Shown here piece by piece: positions 35,187-49,039 of a stretch of DNA of 64,000 nt. Position 1 is the stretch's first letter; each line of letters opens with the position of its first letter. Below the pieces are notes generated by a model. It had not been told where the DNA came from and made no database searches. It saw nothing but the letters and a program-made list of their open reading frames with translations. The position numbers were made by a program, and so were the translations under genes. The stretch comes from Bugula neritina (lineage: Eukaryota > Bryozoa > Gymnolaemata > Cheilostomatida > Bugulidae), in contig OZ037773.1 in NCBI GenBank assembly GCA_964035545.1, forward strand, positions 2,893,751-2,957,750, in the 5' to 3' direction.

Positions 35187-36837
35187 TTAAAACAGGAACT
35201 TCATAACGACAGCACAGACGAGAGCAGCGGAGTAGGTCAGCTGACTTCCTCCGTTACATAAGTTACCATCACAGGTGCATGTCCAGGTTTCAGTCTTGAC
35301 TCCAAGAAAATTAAATTTCAAACGGTCGCTTTGCGCACAGTTGGCTACATAACTTCCCCCACACAATCTTTCCACTGTAAAAAAAGTAAAGCTTTTGTCA
35401 GTAGTGAACACTTAAAATTCTCCAACTTTGACTTGGACATTTTTTCAGATATCAGTCCTTATGTTGACAATTTGGAAAAATTAACAGAGTGATGGTAGTG
35501 ATAAGGCATGACAATTTCATAGAGATAATTTTTTTATTTCAAGTTCATAAAGTAATATTATGAAATTTAAAAACCTTTCTACTATGCATGACTGAGTAAA
35601 TGTCTCACACTCCTTCCTTATAAAACAACTCATCTGGGTTTATAATAGTCACTAAAACTGTTAGAACCTCTAAAGAAAATCTTTTCCATTAGTATAATAA
35701 AAACTGGGTTTCTAGCCTGGCGAAAAAACAATTATGATTTGATGTCCTTTCTAACATTATCAATGGCATTTACAGACGATCAAACTATGACTTCCTGTTT
35801 TCTAAGTCACTGCTCCAACCCCTAAGCTACTGCTCTAACCTCTAGACTACTGCTCCAACCTCTAGACTACTGCTCTAACCTGTAGACTACTGCTCTAACC
35901 TGTAGACTACTGCTCTAACTCCTAAGCTACGTACAGCTGCTCTCTACACTTCTTCCTTTAATTGAGTTCATACTGGTAACTAAACATAACACTAATTTTA
36001 TAATTTGCAAATTAAAAACTAATTGGAAAGTTTTACAATCACCCATAACTGAAACATTCATACATACAATGTTGTGTTTCTACATCTTTCACTATTCTAG
36101 AATACATACATACATACATACCTACAGTAACCTGAGCACCAAATGCTTTTCCTTTGGTTTTCTCTTTGGTACAGGCACCATTATCAACATAATTAAGATT
36201 ATTAGAGCTGCAGTCAACTTCGTGAGCGGAAACTCCTGTGTACTCATCACTACATTTGTCATCAACAGAACTGTCACAGACGTAGCAAGACGTGCCAGCA
36301 GCAAGAGAGAAAGCAAGTAACCCTGTAAATCATGAACCTTATCTGATAAAAACACTATATTTTATGACTGAACAATAATATTAGCCTGCCACTTTTTATT
36401 TTAACTTATAGGTTTTTTAGATAAAGCTATGCTATTCAGCAGGTGTCTGTGTCTGGAACACATGCACAGAGTTAAGAGTGAACTCAATAAAGTACACCTC
36501 CTCGCATTTCAAACTATTGCTTATAATAACTCATATCACTAGCATGTTTTACATAACAATATAAAGGTATTTAAGCTTCTTATATAATTATATTATATCA
36601 ATATATATTATATATAGTATGATTATACTAATATAAATAGTTATATTATGGCATATAATATACATTTCTGATGTATGATTATATAATTACATATAAAGTA
36701 TAATATATAGCTATGCTAAATGTATTTACATGTTACATTAATGTATATAATTACATATAATACAATTAAAGTAAAGTGAAGTAAAGTAATGTACAAAACT
36801 TACCACACAGGAGAGTGAGAGCAGTTGAAGCATACAT
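35187..36837 (-). CDS. Ly6/uPAR three-finger protein, gene 4
   Basis: Minus-strand exons 36837-36804 (ATG), 36322-36122 and 35374-35187 (TAA), phase-1 introns, 140 residues. The leader MYASTALTLLCG LLAFSLAAG is followed by TSCYVCDSSVDDKCSDEYTG. Ten cysteines end in WTCTCDGNLCN, and the GPI-type tail is NGGSQLTYSAALVCAVVMKFLF with its last residues identical to gene 6. Exon 2 is seven codons-class longer than in gene 8 and carries NNLNYVDNGACTKEK in the variable loop. It is the first of three tandem segmental copies (genes 4-6). A SINE with an internally amplified A box sits in intron 2. The exon 2 donor GTATGT is followed by a small (CATA)n run. The molecular role is unknown beyond the family prediction. 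Confidence 0.9.
35638..35944 (-). mobile_element. tRNA-derived SINE, copy 3, with amplified A box
   Basis: Family member inside intron 2 of Ly6 gene 4. The tRNA head contains about six tandem copies of a 20-bp unit (GTCTACAGGTTAGAGCAGTA on the minus strand, 35808-35927) that covers the A-box region, which is single in the other copies. Orthologous in position to copy 4 in gene 5. Confidence 0.8.
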
Positions 36838-37699
36838 TTTGGCTGTTGGAGTTAGAAACACACGTCTGTATTGGAGCTTAGCTGGGCACAAAATGAATGG
36901 CACTACACATTTATTAGCTCTGAATTGTTTCCATGTGATACAAAGCTCAGTGAATCCTTTAGAATTCTTGTAAAAAGGGAGAGAATACTTGTAAGTTAAT
37001 TCCTTAAGAGTATGCTTCATGCAATGTTACATTATACAATGTGATTGGTGAATGTTGGTAGGATGATGGTCATGGTACATGCACCATTGCTTTAATATTA
37101 CATTATTCACTCTAAGTAGAAAGTAGTCAAATAGGCACCAAAATAGCTACATCATACATGCACTGGTTAATAACCATGACAATGAATACAGACAATATAT
37201 TCAGCTATTGAGTACTCCAAACTAATCTTTCAGTAATACTAATGGTTAGAAAAGTATAGTGGCTATTGCTATCTGTCATAATGAGTAACTGTAATCACTA
37301 AAATCAGTCTTCGTTTATGTAAAGGTACTATTAAATTCTGCTGTTTATATTTAGTTCACTCACCTGCAGTGGTCGAAGCTACTTTGCTAAAGATCAATCT
37401 ATAAAACAGCTGTTTAGTACAAATTTATATTTGGTTGCATAGAGTGGATGCTAATTGGCAGCATTAATATATAATATTTTGATTTTGTATATATATCTGG
37501 TCCTTGTACCATGTATTACGTTTGACTTGTACTTAGATCGTATAACTTTGACTGTAGACTATGTATAAACACAGGGAATTTTTTGCTCTATAATTTGATG
37601 AAATATTATACATTGTATTTGTACAAACTGGGGCTATTTTCAAGATGTTACACAACTAACTTAGCTAAGGTTCTGCAGTTTACACTACTAGGGCAAAAT

Positions 37700-38620
37700 C
37701 AAGTCTTAAAGTGAATTAAGAAGTCAAACTTTCTTGTAAGAGAAGGAGCTAAAAGCTTCAGTCATCTTAAATAGTCTGCTTCATAAATTTATCTCCATAG
37801 AGTTATCTCCCTACAGTTATCTCTCCTATTTCTCTAGAGTTATATCCCTACATTTAGTTCCTTGGAGTTATTTCCCCATTATTGTCTCTTTGGAGTTATC
37901 TTACTAAAATTATCGTCCTAGAGTCATCTCCTTTGAGTGCTAACTGGATAGCTGACAAAAGTAACTTTCATGTTGCCATGCATGGCCACATTGTTTTTGT
38001 AGCGACACAGAAATTCACTTGAAACAGAATGTGGTATACAGTAAACATTCTTTTTTTAAAAATTATTGTTTTACTTTTGATGATATAATGGCTATACTAT
38101 ATTAGGCTACTGCATTTTCATGTAGCATGTGCTCTAATGTACTTAAAAACAAGAAGGTTGACAAAAGCAAAAACTTTCGAAATTTGATTGGAACTAAATC
38201 CAAGCTAAGAGAATTTGGTCATAATTACTTATTCATATTTATATTATGGTTATACAGATTATACAGATTAACATATGAGTATTCACATTGTTATTATATC
38301 TCCATAACAATGGTTCATGATCTGTGATTTCATAAATCATTTTGAGGAAATTAATTCTCTGATTTGTGCTTCCTTTATAAGGGTTTTTATGTTGTAAAGT
38401 AATTATATTTCAACATTTTGATATTTGTGACTTTTTTTCAAAGTAATTGTAAAAAGTACTCTGCTGTTGCTGTTTATTATTATTAAGTTTCATTTTAATC
38501 AGTTTTGAAGATGATTAAACTTCTAAGTTTTAGAGAATTACAGGCTAAATAAATTGTTCAACGCATACAGTATTTTTGCATATAAAATACTGCACTATAT
38601 AATGAGGTTGCAATAATGAT
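37700..38620. repeat. Segmental duplication flank, unit 1
   Basis: Upstream flank of gene 4. Words such as ATAGAGTTATCTCCCTACAG and AGTACTCTGC recur at 42,600-43,720 and 46,120-47,070 in the same order and orientation. Confidence 0.85.
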
Positions 38621-38925
38621 GATGTTTGACAAGATTGAAGATTTTAAGATAGTCACCTTAGCATAGAAATCACATGTTTATAGATGAATTAAAACAACAA
38701 TGCATGTTTAGCTTTTAGAAATTAAGAAAACCAACATTTTAATTAAAAATTCAAGTTTCCTTTATTTTTACACAAATTTCTAACACAATTAAAAACATGA
38801 AAAAAATTATTATGTTATTAAAGTCCACTCTTTTGTCATATCAATTAATTTTTGTCAAAGAACTTTATTCATAATGAACTAGAGTTTGACAGGTAGCCAT
38901 ATAATTTATTGCCATGTGAAGATCA

Positions 38926-40984
<2,059 letters not shown>

Positions 40985-41447
40985 TTTGGCTGTTGGAGTT
41001 AGAAACACATTTCCTTATGGGATCTCAGCTAAACTCAAAATGAATTGCACTACGCATCTGTTAGCTCTGAATTGTTTCCTTGTGATAGGAAAAGTCCTTT
41101 GTCAGGTTACATGAAGTTCAGTGAATTCTTCAGAATTCTTGCAAAAAGGGAGAGAATACTTGTACATTTCCTTAAGAGTATACAGAATGCAATGTTATGC
41201 TATACAATGTGATTGGTGAATGTTGGTAGGATGATGGTCATGGTACATTGTGTTCTAGTATTACATTATTCACTCTAAGTGAAAATAAGTCAAATTGGCA
41301 TTAAAAGTAGTTACTTCATATGTGCACATGACAATAAATGCAGACAATACGTTCCGCTATTAAGAGCTGTAAAATAATATTTCAGCAATACTAATGATTG
41401 AGAAAGTAAAATGGCTACTGCTAACAAATTTATAACAAATGACTATA

Positions 41448-42178
41448 CACAGAATAGTTAAGGGCATCCTCACTTAGAATATCATAAATTTCTCTCAAAT
41501 TTTGTAGTTTAAGTTCTCCTATAATATGGCTCTGTGGGTGGCATGCCTGTTGCCTGAGCCTGAGGTCAAACTACAACCAATATGCAGCAACCTCAATCAG
41601 GGCTGCAACGTCTATCAACATTCCAGTATAGATGTTCCATAAATAAAATGCACCACATGCTAGTCATTATATAGCCTGTGACTAGTGATGTAAGCGCCAA
41701 TATCTTCTCACCTCTACTTGTTCACTGAAGCTCGAAGTGCTGAGCAGTGCTAATTACCTAGGAGAAAATATAACAGTTTAAGTGTATAAATCACTAATTT
41801 ATATAAAATCTAAAAGAGTTATTGGAAAAAAAAATAAAGAAGCACTGCAGAAATTTCTCTAGATACCAACCGTGCTTTATTCAGATATCTTGTTTTCACG
41901 CTGAGATATTTTTCTAGTACTGCAAAGTCAACTTTTCCGGCAAAATTGACCAAAAATGGGCAGATTTTTGTTTTTAACTTTAGAAAATTAAATGAAAATT
42001 GAAAATTCCAAAAAAGTTGCACTGGGAAAAAAAATTTACAACATAGTTTTTAAATTTTGATTCTATAGCCCAATTAGGTGCGATTTTATTTTACTGGTAC
42101 TGAGGTCCTATAATATGATTACAATGCAAACCTCAGCGAGACAGTTTCAGCTAATAGGTTGCCCTTAACTATCCTGTG
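41448..42178. mobile_element. 731-bp non-autonomous TIR transposon with TA target site
   Basis: The left end CACAGAATAGTTAAGGGCA and the inverted right end CACAGGATAGTTAAGGGCA match over 19 bp with one difference. TA flanks both ends (41446-41447 and 42179-42180). The segmentally duplicated flank upstream of gene 4 (near 37280-37300) lacks the element, giving an empty-site comparison. The TA duplication suggests a Tc1/mariner (IS630-type) transposase acted on it. No transposase is encoded inside. A tRNA-like stretch near 41528-41580 may be a nested SINE. Confidence 0.85.
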
Positions 42179-42559
42179 TAATCACCAGTTGTGCAGCTTC
42201 CTTGTTTATGTGAAGGTACTAATACATTCTGCTGTGTATATTTAGTTCACCCACCTGCAGTGTTTGAAGCTACTTTGCTAAAAATCAATCTATAAAACAG
42301 CAGTTTAGTACAAATTTATAATTGGTTGCATAGAGTGGATTTTAGTTGGCAGCATTTATATAGTTTTTTGGTTCTGTATATATTTTATACTTGCACAGTG
42401 TATTACAGTTGTACTTAGATAATATAACTTTGGCTGTAGCCCAAGTAACGCAGGATCTTTTTTGCTCTGTAGTTTGATAAAATGTTATAGATTGTATTAG
42501 GGCTCAAGCTGGGGCTTTTTTCAAGATGTTACACAACTAACTTAGCTAAGGTTCTGTTT

Positions 42560-43720
42560 ATACTACTACTGCAAAAACAAGTTTCAAACTGAATAATAAA
42601 AATGAACTTTTTTTAAGAGAAGGAGCTAAAAGCTTCAGTCAGCTTGATTAGTCTGCTTTGTAAATTTATCTCCATAGAGTTATCTCCCTACAGTTATCTC
42701 TCCTATTTCTCTAGAGTTATCTCCCTAGATTTAGTTCCTTGGAGTTATTTCCCCATTATTGGCTTTTTGGAGTTATCTTACTAAAGTTATCATCCTAGAG
42801 TCCGATCTCCTTTGAGTGCTAACTGGATAGCTGACAAAAGTAACTTCCATGTTGTCATGCATGCATGGGCACATTGTTTTGTAACAACACAAAATCACTT
42901 GAAACAGAATGTGGTATATAATAAACATTCTTGTAAAAATTGTTGTTTTATTTTTGATGATATAATGGCTATACTATATTAGGCTACTGTATTTTTATGT
43001 AGCATATCTCAGGCCAGTTTATAGTCGCTCTCCCTTAGAAAAACCCTGATAGAGATGGTTGTTGTTAGAACGAACTAGAAAGACGTGTCTAGATGAGGTA
43101 CAGAAGCAATTATGACTGGATGCTCTTCCTAACATCATCAATGGCCTTTGTCTGGGTTTGAACCTATGACCTCGTGTTCACTAAGCAAACACTCTAACCC
43201 CTAGACCACGGTTGCTCTTTTTCATGTACCATATTATTTAGTGTAATTAAAAGCAAGAAGAGTGACAAAAGTAAAAAACTTCAAATTTTGATTAAAACTA
43301 AAGCCAAGCTAAGAGAATTTGGTCATATATACTTACTGCCTGAAATTCATTATTTGAAGAGTTACCGAAATATTGTTATACATATTGATATATAAGTATT
43401 TACTTTGTTATTGTGTTCCCATAACGATGGTTCATAGCCTGTGATATCATAAATCACATTGAAGAAAATAATTCTCTGGTTTTGTGCTCCTTTTATAAAT
43501 GTTTTTATGTTGTGAAGTAACTATATTTCAATATTTTGATATTTGTGACTTTTGTAAACGTAATTGTAAAAAGTACTCTGCATATTATTGTTAATTATAA
43601 TTAAGTTTTATTTTAATAAATATGGGAGATTATTTAACTTTTAAGTTTTACAGACTTATGAGTTCGATAAATCGTGCAACAAATAAAACAGTTTTGCATA
43701 TAAAATACAACACTATATGT
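42560..43720. repeat. Segmental duplication flank, unit 2
   Basis: Copy of the same flank upstream of gene 5, interrupted by SINE copy 5. Confidence 0.85.
43006..43217 (-). mobile_element. tRNA-derived SINE, copy 5, with target duplication
   Basis: Flanked by TTTTTATGTAGCAT (42992-43005) and TTTTTCATGTACCAT (43218-43232), an imperfect ~14-bp target duplication. The paralogous segments near 38,120 and 46,560 have the uninterrupted site TTTTCATGTAGCATGTGCTC. This defines the element as about 212 bp. Confidence 0.9.
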
Positions 43721-44002
43721 AATAAGATCGCAATAATAATTATGTCTGACAAGATCGAAGGTTTCAAGACAATCACATTAGCATAAAAACCACATGTTTT
43801 TGAATGAATTATAACCACATAGATTAGCTTCTAGAAAAAGAACCAACAATTTTTATAAGCCTTTTTAGTTTCCTTTATTTTTACACAAATTTTGACAAAA
43901 TTGAATACAAGAAAAAATAGTATTTTATTGAAAACAACTTCTTTTTCATAATAAACTGCAGTTTGACAGGAAAACATTTAATATATTGTCATATGAAGAT
44001 CT

Positions 44003-45558
44003 TTAAAACAGGAACTTCATAACGACAGCGCAGACAAGAGCAGCAGAGTAGGTCAGCTGACTTCCCCCGTTACACAAATCTCCTTCACAGGTGCATTGCC
44101 ATCTGTCTGTTCTGATTCCCCGAAAATTTACTTTTGTACGATCTTTTTGCTCACAATTGCCTACAAAACTTCCTCCACACCATCTGCGCACTGTAAATAA
44201 GTAAAGCTTGATTTAGTAGTGAACACAGCTGTTGCACTGCTTTAAACATTCTCCCTTTTAGTTGGACATTTTTTATGGTAACATGCAGTCCTTACGTTAG
44301 CAATTTAGGAAATTTAACAGAGGGTTTAAACTAAATGCATTAAATAAGGATACGGTGCTGGCAATTAGACATGACAGCTTTATACAAAAAAAACTTGTTA
44401 TTCCAAGTTTATAAAGTGTGACTATCCACTTTACGAACAAAACCCAAAGGCCCCACATTTGTTTTTAATAAAAAACTCATTTCTCAATCTAGAGTCTAGA
44501 CTGTCATAGTTAAACATAACACCAACATTGTTATTTGCAAGTTGAAAAATTTAAATAATTCTACCATCACCCATAGCAGAAGCATTTATATACACAATGC
44601 TGTGTTTCACCTTTCCAGAATACATACATATACATACCATAAGTAAACGTAGCACCCATTCCTTTCACCTTGTTTTTCTCTTTGCTACAGGTACCGTTAC
44701 TAGTTGAACTATAAAGGCTGCAGTCAACTTCATGATCTGAGTATCCTGTGTACTCATCACTACATCTGTCATCAGTCTCACTGTCACATTCATAGCAAGA
44801 TGTGCCGGCAGTAAGAGAGAAAGTAATTAACCCTGTAAACCATAAACCTCATTTAAAAAAGCACGTACTATATTTTACAAGTTTGGGTGATCTTAGCCTG
44901 CCACTTTTTATTTTAACTTATAAGTTTTTTAGTACTTTAACTTGGATAAAGCTATGCTATTCAGCAGGTGTCTGTGTCTGGAACACATGCACAGAGTGAA
45001 CTCAATATAGTACACCTCCTTGCATTTCAAACTATATTGCTTATAATAACTCATCTCATTTGTGGGTTCATATCACTAGCACACTTTGCATGACACAATA
45101 CAAATATTATAACTTAATATTTAACTATATTATAGTAATATATAGAGTTGCATATGTTATAAATACATCATACTATAAGTTATAAATATAATTGCATATA
45201 TGATATAGTTATATTGAATATAGTTATATTCTCACATATGATATAGCATTATATTATAATATTGTATAATTACATATAACATAGTTGTGCTGATTGAACT
45301 TGGCATCAAGAAGGAACCCGCCATTTGCTCAGGAATGCTTGGCGGTGAAAGGTGAACAAAGGTGATCATATAACATAGTTATGCTATATGTAGCTACATG
45401 TTAAATTATTATAGAATTACATATAACAACATTATATTAGATTAATATGGAATTACATATAATACATATAACACTATTATATAGGTTATAGTGTTCGTGT
45501 AGTACAGTGACATACAAAACTTACCACAAAGGAGGGTGAGAGCAGTTGAAGCATACAT
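44003..45558 (-). CDS. Ly6/uPAR three-finger protein, gene 6
   Basis: Minus-strand exons 45558-45525 (ATG), 44832-44638 and 44190-44003 (TAA), phase-1 introns, 138 residues. Leader MYASTALTLLCG LITFSLTAG, mature start TSCYECDSETDDRCSDEYTG. Ten cysteines: GTCSKEK, VRRWCGGSFVGNC and WQCTCEGDLCN among them. The tail ends SAALVCAVVMKFLF. It is the third tandem copy with genes 4 and 5, but has no SINE in intron 2, so it either kept the empty site or lost the element. Intron 1 carries a short GC-rich hairpin-like insertion (45293-45366) within otherwise TA-rich DNA. Predicted GPI-anchored surface protein. Confidence 0.9.
45293..45366. other. GC-rich insertion with hairpin in gene 6 intron 1
   Basis: About 70 nt containing CCGCCA ... 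TGGCGG (a 6-bp stem) between two near copies of CATATAACATAGTTGTGCT / CATATAACATAGTTATGCT. The flanks could be a target duplication or part of the local AT-rich repetition. Identity unknown. Confidence 0.45.
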
Positions 45559-46119
45559 TTTGGCTGTTGGAGTTAGAAACACATTTCCTTATGGGATCTC
45601 AGCGAAGCACAAAATGAATTGCACTACGCATCTGTTAGCTCTGAATTGCTTTCTTGTGATACAGAAAAAATCAGTTGCCATATGATACGAAGCTCACTGG
45701 ATCCTTTAGAATTCTTGTAAAAAGGAAGAGAAAACTTGTAAGTTTCTTTAAGAGTATACAGAATGCAAACCTGCACTATACAATGTGATCAGTAAATGTT
45801 TGTATGAAAATGGTCATGGTACATGCACCGGTGCTTTAGTATTATATGACTCATTCCAAGTAGAAAGTAGTCAAATAGGCACCAAAATAGCTACATCATA
45901 CATGCACTAATTAATAACCATGACAATGAATACAGACAATATATCTAGCTGTTGTGAACAGTGAACTAATCTTTCAGTAATACTAATGGTTAGAAAAGTA
46001 TAGTGGCTATTGCTATCTGCCATAATGAGTAACTATAATCACTATAATCAACCTTTGTTTATGTGAAGGTACTAGTAAGATGTTACACAACTATCTCAGC
46101 TAAGGTTCTGCAGTTTACA

Positions 46120-47070
46120 CTTATACTATTGAAAAATCAAGTCTTAAAGTGAATTAAGAAGTCAAACTCTCTTGTAAGAGAAGGAGCTAAATGTTTGGTC
46201 ATCTTGATTAGTCTGCTTCATAAATTTATCTCCATAGAGTTATCTCCCTACAGTTATCTCTCCTATTTCTCTAGAGTTATATCCCTAGATTTAGTTCCTT
46301 AGAGTTATTTCCCCATTACTGTCTTTTTGGAGTTATCTTACTAAAATTATCGTCCTAGAGTCATCTCCTTTGAGTGCTAACTGGATAGCTGACAAAAGTA
46401 ACTTTCATGTTGTCATGCATGGCCACATTGTTTTTTTAGCGACACAGAAAAACACTTGAAACAGAATGTGGTACATAGTAAGCATTCTTTTTTTAAAAAT
46501 TATTGTTTTATTTTTGATGATATAATGGCTGTACTATACTAGGTTACTGCATTTTCATGTAGCATGTGCTCTAATGTACTTAAAAACAAGAAGATTGACA
46601 AAAGTAAAAACTTTCGAAATTTGATTGGAACTAAAGCCAAGCTAAGAGAATTTGGTCATAACTACTTACTGTCTGATATTCTTTATTTGAAGAGTCACCT
46701 AAATATTGTTATACAGATTAACATGAGTATTCACTTTGTTATTATGTTTCCATAACAATGGTTCATAGCCTGTGATATCATAAATCACTCAGAGGAAAAT
46801 AATTAAATTTAGTTTTGTGCTCCTTTATAAGGGTTTTTATGTTGTAAAATAATTATATATATTTCAATATGTTGATATTTATAAATGCAAAAAGTACTCT
46901 GCATATTACTGTGTTTTAATATTAAGTTTCATTTTATTAAGTATCGAAGATTATTTAACTTTTAAGTTTTACAGACTTATGAGTTCAATAAATTGTGCAA
47001 CAAATAAAACAGTTTTGCATATAAAATACAACACTATATGTAATGAGGTTGCAATAAAGACAATGCTTGA
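46120..47070. repeat. Segmental duplication flank, unit 3
   Basis: Copy of the same flank upstream of gene 6. The short reading frame starting MCSNVLKNKK is present here and at 38127 only because the DNA is duplicated; it has a frame break in copy 2 and is not supported as a gene. Confidence 0.85.
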
Positions 47071-47324
47071 CAGGGTTGAAGGTTTTAAGATAGTCACCTT
47101 AGCATAGAAATCACATGGTTACAGATGAATTAAAACCACCATGATTAGCTTCTAGAAAGAAAACCAACAATTTTAATAAACATTTGAGTTTCTTTTATTT
47201 TAACACAAATTTTGACAAAACTGAATTCGAGCAAAAATTATTATTTTATTGAAAACAACATCTTTTGTCATAATAAACTACAGTTTGACAGGAAAACATT
47301 TAAGATATTGTCATTTGAAAATTT

Positions 47325-49032
47325 TTAAAATAGAAACTTCATAACGACAGCGAAGACAAGAGCAGCAGAGTAGGTCAGCTGACTTCCTCCGTTACACAAA
47401 TCTCCTTCACAGCTGCAGGACCAGGTCTCTGTTTTGACTCCAAGAAGAGTTGCTTTAACGCGGTCTTTCTGCTCACAATTGCTATTGTCAAACGCCTTAC
47501 CACATGTTCTTGTTACTAAAACAGAAACGAACTATTTAACAAAATAGCGATTGCAATTAGGCTACGATTTTTATGAAAATATATTTTTTTAAATTAAAGA
47601 CATCATTTTTTTCAAAACAGTACATTAATCAGTTTAAATTCAAGTTCAGCAAAGAATTATTATGTAAAGTCGATATTTTTTTAATAATTTAAAAAAACAG
47701 TTAAGAATAAAATTAAATGCAGCAAGAGTGTCAAAATAATTACCAGATGTGTGCAAAGTTATTATATAGGGGCATAATTGTTTGGGTAAATAGAGTATTT
47801 AGAAAGTGCACGGCTTAAAGTGTGTTCACATACCAGTGGCAACCCAAGCTCCACCGACTTTACCCGAAACCTTTAGTTTACTGCAGGATCCATCATCTGT
47901 GTAACTCCCTTCTGAACAGTCCTGTTCGTGACTAGAGTCTCCAGAGTACTCGTCATCACACGCACCGCCAGTGCTTTGGCAGACGTAGCATTTAGTATTG
48001 GCAGCATAGGACACCGCCAACATTCCTGAACATCAAAATTGTCAACTTACTTGTACAATAACGTAATATACAAGCTCAATCTATTTAAATTTATAATATA
48101 ATTTAATATAAGCTAGTAATGTAAAATAAAGTTATAATTTACAATTTACAATTTAATTAAATACAATAATTGCTGGCAAACAATTACAATAATTCACCAA
48201 CAGATTAGCTATTACATCATTATGCTGCAGCATTGCCCAAATATTTAGCAAATCCTATATCGATTATGTTTTTTTATAATAGCATGTATTGTATAAATAA
48301 TAGTATCTATCATATATTAGTGCTAATAATATAAATAAATATAATAATACAATAATAATATTAATCTCTATCTTAATAAAAATTATTGTTAATAATTTCT
48401 ATTAATATCTATCGACTCAATGAGTAAAACATTTGCTAAATAACTAAATATTCAGTTATAAAATTAAATGTCATTGTATAAGCAAAATTTTATGAAAAAT
48501 AATTAAAACATGCAGTGTAACTATAACTTTGCAATAGCCTATAGACTTTATACTCTATAAGTAAACTTGTAACTTTATCATATATAAAAATATAAAGCAT
48601 TTTATAACTGCATTAAAAATTGCATAAAGCCTCTCAATTTTAGAAGCTTCAGTTTTGCTCAAATATGCCAAAACAAAAGAAATAATATTTTTGCCAATAT
48701 TCCAACCTTTCTGCTCAAGCTACTCCATGATAATTGGCTATTACAATTATTAATTTTTTATGATTCTATCACCAATCTAAAAAGCCTTTATGTGTTTTTA
48801 CTAATATTGTTATCTTATAAGCACTTGTAGTCTTAAAATTATTAGCTTGTTTGTTGAGATTTTAGTGAAAATATTGTAGGTACTATTCTCAACACAATAT
48901 TTTTAAACAATCATGGACAGAATTTAGTTATAATGTACTTTGTACTAAACTACACAAGCTATCAACTATGTCACCATGTATATCGCAATGTCACTTACCA
49001 CAAAGAACGGCAGCAACAATCAAAACTCTCAT
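47325..49032 (-). CDS. Ly6/uPAR three-finger protein, gene 7
   Basis: Minus-strand exons 49032-48999 (ATG in the strong context GCCACCATGA), 48025-47834 and 47515-47325 (TAA), phase-1 introns, 138 residues. Leader MRVLIVAAVLCG MLAVSYAA, mature start NTKCYVC (residues 21-27). Ten cysteines: ACDDEY, EQDC, GSCSKLK, TRTCGKAFDNSNC, WSCSCEGDLCN. Tail SQLTYSAALVFAVVMKFLF. The exon 2 block DDEYSGDSSHEQDC...YTDDGSCSK is close to genes 3 and 8. Its upstream flank is not part of the tandem segmental repeat seen for genes 4-6, so it marks the edge of that array. Predicted secreted GPI-anchored protein of unknown ligand. Confidence 0.92.
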
Positions 49033-49039
49033 GGTGGCT

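Noticed and set aside
38127-38327. Frame MCSNVLKNKK..., also seen at 46564
   Set aside because: Conserved only because the DNA is segmentally duplicated; the third copy is broken by substitutions and a SINE, and there is no protein signal.
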